DNA from: Gilliamella bombi | Lineage (GTDB): Bacteria; Pseudomonadota; Gammaproteobacteria; Enterobacterales; Orbaceae | Length of the DNA stretch: 45,463 bases | Reading direction: 5' to 3' | Assembly (NCBI RefSeq): GCF_900103255.1 | Contig: NZ_FMWS01000056.1 | Span: forward strand, 1-45,463 | Shown: positions 39,938 through 45,463 of the stretch, in pieces | Layout of the letters: each line of letters starts with the position of its first letter | Numbering within the stretch: the first letter of the stretch is position 1 | Notes under the pieces: model-generated | The model's database searches: none | What the model saw: only the letters and a program-made list of their open reading frames with translations | Told to the model about the DNA's origin: nothing | Translations under genes and position numbers: made by a program

Positions 39938-39977
39938 GTTAAAAAGTTTCAGGAAACACTATGTTTCAGTATAAAAT
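39938..39977 (+). repeat. 40-bp interspersed repeat, copy 2
   Basis: GTTAAAAAGTTTCAGGAAAC at the start and TTTCAGTATAAAAT at the end. It differs from copy 3 (44767) at five of 40 positions. It contains GTTTC-AG-GAAAC, a small inverted repeat. It lies just after the 3' end of the small permease gene, convergent to it. Confidence 0.75.
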
Positions 39978-39985
39978 AGGCAACT

Positions 39986-40369
39986 TTAGGATTTATGCTG
40001 TAATTTTTGCTCTGCTAGAGCTAAAAAGACAATACCTATAATGATAGATAACCCACCAAGCATGCGTGTCAATGTAATTTGCTCATCAAAAACAATAACC
40101 GATACCAACATTACTGTAACCACCTGTAAATGAGAAGCGGCAAAAGCTGGACCCACTGGGGCTTTTTTTAATAATACCATCCAAGTGACAAATGCCCCTG
40201 TATAGCCAAGCATTACTAAATAAGCCCAACCATAAGTAAAAATACGGATTAACCAATCAATACTCACTTCAAATGGCATAGCTGATATTGCCGTTAATTT
40301 AAAGCTTGTTTGACCAAATGTGTCAAAAAATAATAGTAAAATAAATCCAATAATATAAAATTTTTTCAT
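39986..40369 (-). CDS. Small DMT/SMR-like membrane permease, second of a pair
   Basis: A 127-residue protein with four predicted membrane helices (IIGFILLLFF; WAYLVMLGYTGAFVTWMVLL; LQVVTVMLVSVIVF; LGGLSIIIGIVFLALA). The first helix carries DTFGQTSFK, and the upstream partner has DTVGQIAFK, so both share an acidic residue where EmrE has Glu14. Such half-size transporters work as dimers. The start overlaps the partner stop by one base, suggesting an obligate heterodimer. The substrate is unknown; neighbours give only zur. Confidence 0.72.
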   Translation of the reverse strand: MKKFYIIGFILLLFFDTFGQTSFKLTAISAMPFEVSIDWLIRIFTYGWAYLVMLGYTGAFVTWMVLLKKAPVGPAFAASHLQVVTVMLVSVIVFDEQITLTRMLGGLSIIIGIVFLALAEQKLQHKS

Positions 40370-40734
40370 TACGTAAGCCCCACTAAAACTACGCCAGTAG
40401 TAATAAAAAATATACCAATGATACGGAATAAAGTAAGGTGCTCTTGAAATAAGATACGCCCAGCTAACATAACAGTTATGATATTAAATGAACCTAGTAA
40501 AATACCTTGCGATAAAGGCACTTTACTTAAAAATGCTAGCCAAAAAATAAAACCGATAAAATATGTGCCAAATCCCAACCAAAGCCAAAAATTGCTAAAT
40601 AATTTTTGCCAATAATGTAAACCCTGCTTATTTTTTGAAGTAATTGCGGCATACTTAAATGCAATTTGCCCAACAGTATCACAGGCAATATTAATTAACC
40701 AAAGAACAATAATTAAGGTTGACACTGCTGGCAA
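40369..40734 (-). CDS. Small DMT/SMR-like membrane permease, first of a pair
   Basis: A 121-residue, four-helix protein (STLIIVLWLINIACDTVGQIAFK; WLWLGFGTYFIGFIFWLAFL; ILLGSFNIITVMLAGRIL; IIGIFFITTGVVLVGL). It belongs to the EamA/SMR-type half transporters. Its start lies 22 nt inside the end of zur, and its end overlaps the second permease gene, so all three are translationally coupled. A metal-related or stress-related function is suggested only by that linkage. Confidence 0.72.
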   Translation of the reverse strand: MPAVSTLIIVLWLINIACDTVGQIAFKYAAITSKNKQGLHYWQKLFSNFWLWLGFGTYFIGFIFWLAFLSKVPLSQGILLGSFNIITVMLAGRILFQEHLTLFRIIGIFFITTGVVLVGLT

Positions 40735-41147
40735 AATCCGTGTATTTCTAGCACACTATGTTTGATTAAAAAATCACTTTGTTGTGCTAACTGTTTAAAT
40801 TGATGTTCGATATCTTGTGAATGTTTTTCGATGATTTGTTGACATTTATCGCAAATGAATAAAATTGAAATATGTTCAGGATCTTGAAAATGTGGACAAA
40901 TAATATAGCTATTAGAAGATTCCACTTTATGGATAAAACCTTGTTCAAGTAAAAATTCAAGTGCACGATAAATTGTGGGAGGTTTAGCTTGAGGTTCGCT
41001 TAGTTTGAGTAGATCTAAAAGATCATAGGCACTCATTGCTTTATTTGCCGTTAACATAATATCTAAAACTGTTCGACGTTGCGTTGTCAGTTTAATACCA
41101 CGTTTTTTGCATAAAGTTTCAATCTTTTCAATTAACAGATTATGCAT
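40713..41147 (-). CDS. zur: Zinc uptake regulator Zur (Fur family)
   Basis: A 144-residue Fur-family repressor. The winged helix is LTTQRRTVLDIMLTANKAMSAYDLLDLL with PPTIYRALEFLLEQGFIHK. The C-terminal part has the structural zinc Cys pairs CDKCQQ and CQQCQP, typical of Zur, and fewer His than Fur in the regulatory site. With zinc bound it would repress high-affinity zinc uptake genes. AAAGGA precedes the ATG, 16 nt after rnfH. Zur in one transcription unit with ratA-rnfH and a permease pair is unlike E. coli. Confidence 0.88.
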   Translation of the reverse strand: MHNLLIEKIETLCKKRGIKLTTQRRTVLDIMLTANKAMSAYDLLDLLKLSEPQAKPPTIYRALEFLLEQGFIHKVESSNSYIICPHFQDPEHISILFICDKCQQIIEKHSQDIEHQFKQLAQQSDFLIKHSVLEIHGFCQQCQP

Positions 41148-41163
41148 TTAATATCCTTTGCCT

Positions 41164-41442
41164 TTAGCCATAATTTTTTTGTGCAGCTTTTCTTCGTCTT
41201 ATTTCTTTAGGATCATTGATTAAAGGGCGATATATTTCAATACGATCGCCATTTTTAACCAATTCATTAAGATCACAACGTTTTCCATAGATGCCGATTA
41301 AATGTTCATCTAGTTTAATCTGGCATAACGATAAGATATTGGATTTTGTAATTGCTTGCAAGACATTCGTTTGCTCATCAACATTACAATTAATTACTGT
41401 TGGATTATTCGGTAACGCATAAACAACTTGAATATTGATCAT
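41164..41442 (-). CDS. rnfH: RnfH family protein (UPF0125)
   Basis: A 92-residue ubiquitin-like small protein from ATG 41442 (MINIQVVYALPNN), which abuts the ratA stop. A longer frame exists but would overlap ratA. The family end DRIEIYRPLINDPKEIRRRKA is fully recognisable. RnfH (RatB) is of unknown function and is commonly paired with ratA next to smpB, as here. Confidence 0.92.
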   Translation of the reverse strand: MINIQVVYALPNNPTVINCNVDEQTNVLQAITKSNILSLCQIKLDEHLIGIYGKRCDLNELVKNGDRIEIYRPLINDPKEIRRRKAAQKNYG

Positions 41443-41443
41443 T

Positions 41444-41872
41444 TTAATAAATCTGCCTTGCTCTTTTTGAAAACGCATTAACCATACTAGTCATGATTTC
41501 TTTAAATATAGGAGTAAAAGTCATATCTAATAATTTATTTTTGAACTCAAAATCTAAATTGAGACTAATTTTACTTTGGTTTTCAGTAATTTTAACAAAT
41601 TGCCACCGACCCGATAATTGTTTGAATGGACCTTCTAAAAGCGTTATATCAATTGAGTTAGGTTCATTAACTCTATTTAATGTGGTAAAAGATTTTTTAA
41701 AACCGAACTTTTCAACCTTAATAAAGGCAGTCATAATATTATCTTGTTTTCTAATAATGCCTGTTGCGATACAATCAGGAATGAATTCTGGATATTTTTC
41801 TATATCATTAACTAAAGCAAACATTTGCTCAATTGAGTAGGGCTCAATAACTTCGTGAAAAACATGTGCCAT
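41444..41872 (-). CDS. ratA: RatA toxin-like START-domain protein
   Basis: A 142-residue START/polyketide-cyclase fold protein. I chose ATG 41872 (MAHVFHEVIEPYSIEQMFALVNDIEKYPEFIP) because the family starts there. The end LLDMTFTPIFKEIMTSMVNAFSKRA is typical. E. coli RatA inhibits 70S assembly when overproduced, and the family includes the coenzyme Q-binding Coq10. It is divergent from smpB with a 66-bp shared upstream region, a widely conserved layout. Confidence 0.93.
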   Translation of the reverse strand: MAHVFHEVIEPYSIEQMFALVNDIEKYPEFIPDCIATGIIRKQDNIMTAFIKVEKFGFKKSFTTLNRVNEPNSIDITLLEGPFKQLSGRWQFVKITENQSKISLNLDFEFKNKLLDMTFTPIFKEIMTSMVNAFSKRARQIY

Positions 41873-41938
41873 AATAATAAAATAAAAAGTTAAAATTAGT
41901 AGCATATAGTATCACGTAACTCTATAATAACGCACATT

Positions 41939-42421
41939 ATGACTAAGAAAAAATTACACAAGCCGGGATCGGCAACTATTGCATTAAATAAACGTGCACG
42001 CCATGAGTACTTTATTGAAGAGGAAATTGAGGCGGGATTATCCCTGCAAGGTTGGGAAGTAAAATCTCTCCGTGCAGGTAAAGCAAATATTAGTGATAGC
42101 TATGTTTTACTTAAAGATGGTGAAGCATGGTTATTTGGTGCAACTATTACGCCGTTAAATGTTGCCTCAACGCATGTTATTTGTGAACCGATGCGAAATC
42201 GTAAGTTGCTGCTAAATGAGCGTGAGCTCAACTCATTATTTGGTCAGATCAACCGCCAAGGCTATACGGTTGTTGCTCTTTCGTTATATTGGAAAAACGC
42301 ATGGGCAAAAGTAAAAATTGGTGTTGCCAAAGGTAAAAAAGAATACGATAAACGTACCGATATTAAAGAACGCCAATGGCAAGTTGATAAAGCACGTATT
42401 ATGAAAAACGCAAATCGGTAA
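41939..42421 (+). CDS. smpB: SsrA-binding protein SmpB
   Basis: A 160-residue protein required for trans-translation: it binds tmRNA and places it on ribosomes stalled on mRNAs lacking stop codons. The sequence shows [39 protein letters not shown] and the C-terminal tail [20 protein letters not shown], which occupies the decoding centre. The tmRNA gene itself is not in the window. Confidence 0.96.
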   Translation: MTKKKLHKPGSATIALNKRARHEYFIEEEIEAGLSLQGWEVKSLRAGKANISDSYVLLKDGEAWLFGATITPLNVASTHVICEPMRNRKLLLNERELNSLFGQINRQGYTVVALSLYWKNAWAKVKIGVAKGKKEYDKRTDIKERQWQVDKARIMKNANR

Positions 42422-42448
42422 TGTTTTGATTCACTTCGTAAAATATAA

Positions 42449-42510
42449 CGCTAGCAGTAGATATCGATTCAATTTCTGTTTTAATTAGATTTGCTAGCGC
42501 TATCTTTTTT
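42449..42510 (+). terminator. Terminator between convergent smpB and lolA
   Basis: CGCTAGCA (42449-42456) and TGCTAGCG (42492-42499) pair over 8 bp with a 35-nt AT-rich loop, followed by CTATCTTTTTT. It can end smpB transcription; on the reverse strand no T tract follows. The long loop reduces confidence. Confidence 0.5.
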
Positions 42511-42534
42511 AGTACATTATAAATCTACAATATA

Positions 42535-43128
42535 CTAACGTTGATCATCAACAGTTACGCCTGCTGGCGGAGTAAATTTGAATTTGTCTAATGCGACTTT
42601 ACCTAGTGTTTGTCGAGACAAGTCATAAAAACTACGTTGGCCATCTTCTTCTATAATAGTAAAGTTAGAAATCATACCTGTAGGTAATACCGAAATAATA
42701 AAGTCTTGATTAGACCCATCGGTTGGTTTTAAAGTGAACGAATCTTGTTTACGAGTGACATTATAAACATTCCAAATTGGGTTATGACTGTCAGTAATTA
42801 GTAACATTAATCGGTTATCGATCGCTTTTTTCAAGTCCATTACACTAACTTGTTGAACTGCTGGTGTGTATACCCACATATTCTTTCCATCAGAAATAAT
42901 CGATGTTTCATCAGGTTCATTCATCGTCCAATTAAAATAGTAAGGTCTACTAACCCATAAATCGCCTTTACCTTCTTGTACTTGTTGATTATCGGCCGTT
43001 TTCACATCTTGCGAAAACCTTGCATAAAACCCGTCAATTTTATCTAAACGTTGTTGTAATACTTCTTTATCGCCAGCCCATGCAGATAAACTAACTAATG
43101 CTCCAATTAAAAGTAAAAACTTTTTCAT
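42535..43128 (-). CDS. lolA: Outer-membrane lipoprotein carrier LolA
   Basis: A 197-residue periplasmic chaperone from ATG 43128 (MKKFLLLIGALVSLSAWA, a Sec signal peptide; GGAT upstream). LolA receives lipoproteins from LolCDE and passes them to LolB. Visible family features are LQQRLDKIDGFYARFSQDV, QEGKGDLWVSRPYYFNWTMNEPDE and the hydrophobic strands around SDGKNMWVYTPAVQQV. In E. coli lolA and rarA are co-oriented; here they are divergent. Confidence 0.94.
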   Translation of the reverse strand: MKKFLLLIGALVSLSAWAGDKEVLQQRLDKIDGFYARFSQDVKTADNQQVQEGKGDLWVSRPYYFNWTMNEPDETSIISDGKNMWVYTPAVQQVSVMDLKKAIDNRLMLLITDSHNPIWNVYNVTRKQDSFTLKPTDGSNQDFIISVLPTGMISNFTIIEEDGQRSFYDLSRQTLGKVALDKFKFTPPAGVTVDDQR

Positions 43129-43306
43129 AATCAATCCTTATGTATTTATTCTATAAAAATATGTTAAATATATTTTGATTACTATATATGATCGAAATAT
43201 TACCGTTTTTATTCCACTGGGGAAAGATATTTTCTTTTCTTTTTTCACTTAATAAATAACGAGTATATAATAGGTTTTATTTTACAAATGCGGATAAATA
43301 CCTGCC

Positions 43307-44644
43307 ATGCCGAGTATGTCTTTTGAATTTACTACTGATGAATTTAAACCATTAGCAGCTAGAATGCGCCCACGTAATCTAGCTGAATATATAGGTCAAT
43401 CTCATCTATTGGGGAAAGATAAACCGCTACCCAAAGCAATTGAAGCTGGAAATTTACACTCAATGATCCTTTGGGGGCCGCCAGGCACGGGCAAAACAAC
43501 TTTAGCTGAAATTATTGCTCATCATGCTAATGCTAAAGTTGAACGAGTTTCTGCCGTTACATCTGGCATAAAAGATATTCGTGAAGCAATTGAACGAGCT
43601 AAAATTAATCAGCAAGCAGGGATCCGCACTATATTATTTGTTGACGAAGTTCATCGTTTTAATAAAAGTCAACAAGATGCGTTTTTACCTTATGTCGAAA
43701 ACGGCACTGTTACGTTTATTGGAGCAACAACTGAAAATCCATCATTTGAATTAAATTCTGCATTATTATCTCGTGCAAGAATCTATTTGCTCAAATCATT
43801 AACCAACCATGACATTGAGCAAATTTTACAGCAGGCAATGGACGATACTAAGCGTGGTTATGGTAATAAAAACATCAATCTACCAGAAGAAACAAAAAAA
43901 CAAATTGCTGAATTCGTTGGTGGTGATGCAAGGCGAGCACTTAACACACTTGAACTATTAATTGACATGTCAGATGGGCATGAACTTACACCTGATTTAC
44001 TCAAAGAAGTTATAGGAGAACGTAATGCGAGATTCGACAATCAAGGCGATCGTTTTTACGATTTAATTTCCGCGGTACATAAATCAATACGTGGTTCCGC
44101 ACCTGATGCCGCTCTTTATTGGTATGCAAGAATTATATCAGCTGGCGGAGATCCACTTTATGTTGCACGTCGATTATTAGCCATTGCCTCGGAAGATGTT
44201 GGTAATGCCGATCCTAGAGCTATGCAAGTCGCGCTTGCCGCATGGGACTGCTTTACAAGAGTTGGTCCTGCTGAAGGTGAACGTGCAATTGCACAAGCAA
44301 TCATCTATCTTGCTTGTGCACCAAAAAGTAATGCAGTTTACCTTGCATTTAAACAAGCAATGACTGATGCCGAATCAAAACCTGATTACGATGTTCCTGA
44401 GCATTTACGCAACGCTCCAACAAGCTTAATGAAAAACTTAGGTTATGGCGCTGAGTATCGTTACGCCCACGATGAACCCAACGCTTTCGCAGCAGGTGAA
44501 AATTACTTTCCGCCAGAAATGGCTAATACAAAATATTATCGCCCAACAACTCGTGGTGCTGAAAAAAATTATACTGAAAAATTAGCATGGATAGAAGAAC
44601 AAAACCTCTCAAGCTCTATTCAACGTTATAAGTCTAAAAAATAG
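43307..44644 (+). CDS. rarA: Replication-associated recombination protein A
   Basis: A 445-residue AAA+ ATPase of the RarA/MgsA/WRNIP1 family, acting at stalled replication forks and DNA ends. Walker A is GPPGTGKT (residues 57-64), Walker B and sensor region [18 protein letters not shown] (Asp113) and [20 protein letters not shown]. The C-terminal tetramerisation part has [24 protein letters not shown] and [16 protein letters not shown] 43307 fits the family N-terminus; ATG 43316 is a close alternative. lolA lies divergently 178 bp upstream. Confidence 0.96.
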   Translation: MPSMSFEFTTDEFKPLAARMRPRNLAEYIGQSHLLGKDKPLPKAIEAGNLHSMILWGPPGTGKTTLAEIIAHHANAKVERVSAVTSGIKDIREAIERAKINQQAGIRTILFVDEVHRFNKSQQDAFLPYVENGTVTFIGATTENPSFELNSALLSRARIYLLKSLTNHDIEQILQQAMDDTKRGYGNKNINLPEETKKQIAEFVGGDARRALNTLELLIDMSDGHELTPDLLKEVIGERNARFDNQGDRFYDLISAVHKSIRGSAPDAALYWYARIISAGGDPLYVARRLLAIASEDVGNADPRAMQVALAAWDCFTRVGPAEGERAIAQAIIYLACAPKSNAVYLAFKQAMTDAESKPDYDVPEHLRNAPTSLMKNLGYGAEYRYAHDEPNAFAAGENYFPPEMANTKYYRPTTRGAEKNYTEKLAWIEEQNLSSSIQRYKSKK

Positions 44645-45076
44645 AGGCTGTGTTTATTTTTTATAAAAATATTCTGAAGGTATTTGATCTAACAAAATAA
44701 TTATAAAATGGAGAATACTATTTCTACATACTTATTTTTGTACCTACCTTTAAATCTTAAAATAATGTTAAAAATTTTCAGGAAACTATGTGTTTGAGTA
44801 TAAAATTTTAAATAATTAAAGTGCTTTTTATCTAAAAATATGTCAGGTTAGATTTGTATCATTTTAACAACCTGGAGCAAGCAAATAGAATGACCGAAAA
44901 TGACTTACCATTTATAATACTGAAAAAATCATGAGACATTAAATAGTATAACGCCTATTGAATACAAAACACAAAAACAACTAGCATGATTTTCTACGTT
45001 AGTTTTGTATTAAAAATGAGATAATCACACATCAGCTAGTTGTAAACTATTAAAGTTATGAAACAGGATTAATTTT
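44645..45076. other. Intergenic region without gene
   Basis: These 432 bp are AT-rich. The only structure I see is copy 3 of the 40-bp repeat at 44767-44806. No intrinsic terminator is obvious after rarA. Confidence 0.6.
44767..44806 (+). repeat. 40-bp interspersed repeat, copy 3
   Basis: GTTAAAAATTTTCAGGAAAC at the start and TTTGAGTATAAAAT at the end; 35 of 40 positions equal copy 2. TTTCAG and TATAAA are 17 nt apart in all three copies. Confidence 0.75.
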
Positions 45077-45370
45077 ATGCCGGCATTATCTGAATATTCA
45101 AATATATCAAACACTGTACTCAATATATTAGATAAAAAAGGATACCGAATTTGGTATGACGAAAAGTTAAAAATGTACTGTACTGAAAAGAACGGTTGGG
45201 ATTTTATGGCCGATTCACCATCAGGTTTGTTAGGTTTAATTAGCATTTATGAATTTAAAAAACCAGCTATATATAAAGAATATTGGTGGAAAGATGATGA
45301 TAAAAACTTACTAAACAATTTAAGAAAGAAACCTAAATACATATCAGTTATAGATAAAAATATAAGATAG
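45077..45370 (+). CDS. Hypothetical protein, 97 residues
   Basis: A small soluble protein, not recognised. It starts MPALSEYSNISNTVLNILDKKGYRIWYDEKLKMYCTEKNG and is rich in Lys, Tyr and Trp (PAIYKEYWWKDDDKNLL). A weak GGAT lies upstream of the ATG. It could be an immunity-like or accessory protein, as short Trp-rich proteins often are, but no evidence in the window supports a role. The 93 bp after it contain nothing I can identify. Confidence 0.55.
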   Translation: MPALSEYSNISNTVLNILDKKGYRIWYDEKLKMYCTEKNGWDFMADSPSGLLGLISIYEFKKPAIYKEYWWKDDDKNLLNNLRKKPKYISVIDKNIR

Positions 45371-45463
45371 ATTAAAGTTAAGTTACTAAAAATAAAGCAA
45401 AAGCAACTAAGTGATTTTTTACATATCATAAAATAATAATATAAAAGCAAAAAGCCCAGCATG

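Overview
The window is a low-GC gammaproteobacterial chromosome carrying one apparently complete transposable (Mu-like) prophage. The host gene content points to an Enterobacterales/Pasteurellales/Orbales-type genome: a tRNA cluster Thr-Tyr-Gly-Thr feeding into tuf as in E. coli thrU-tyrU-glyT-thrT-tufB, then adhE, tcdA, zur, ratA/rnfH, smpB, lolA and rarA. The strong AT bias fits an Orbaceae gut symbiont (Gilliamella-like), but that is only a guess; nothing in the window fixes the genus.

Layout. 1-608: first codons of tuf and four tRNA genes, all leftward. 701-3453: adhE and its terminator, leftward. About 3600-38140: the prophage. 38157-45463: host genes tcdA, a DUF4177 gene, a leftward cluster ratA-rnfH-zur-two small 4-TM permeases, divergent smpB, lolA, rarA and a small unknown gene.

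Prophage. An immunity region (operator palindrome near 11540; Ner-like protein leftward, XRE repressor rightward) separates two arms. The leftward early arm (11480 to 3764) is one tightly packed operon: Ner-like protein, HTH protein, coiled-coil DNA-binding-like protein, DDE transposase A, ATPase B, small unknowns, Gam, DUF2786 protein, GemA and finally Mor, closed by a terminator. The rightward arm starts with the repressor, a membrane-anchored partner and an unassigned accessory block (12572-14718), followed by lysis genes, Mu-type head genes (TerL, portal, F, G, I/Z, capsid) and a siphovirus tail module of the D3112/B3 type (tail tube, frameshifted chaperone, tape measure, DUF2163 and J-like tip proteins). 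Reading frames look intact throughout, so the element may be active. I could not fix its exact ends.

Most notable signals. (1) Two matching late-promoter elements, one before the lysis cassette and one before protease/scaffold gene I, with a 21-bp block and a -10 hexamer at identical 18-nt spacing. Both overlap a hairpin that buries the ribosome binding site; the layout predicts that readthrough RNA is silent while RNA started at the late promoter is translated, as in phage T4 gene e. (2) A perfect intrinsic terminator inside the last codons of the gene after the repressor, placed so that terminated mRNA lacks a stop codon, like arfA. (3) A T-heptamer -1 frameshift site in the tail chaperone with a 90-codon extension that has no start codon of its own. 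(4) An internal ribosome binding site giving a separate scaffold protein. (5) A 40-bp interspersed repeat present three times in the host flank. (6) An accessory cassette of six proteins without recognised function next to the repressor.
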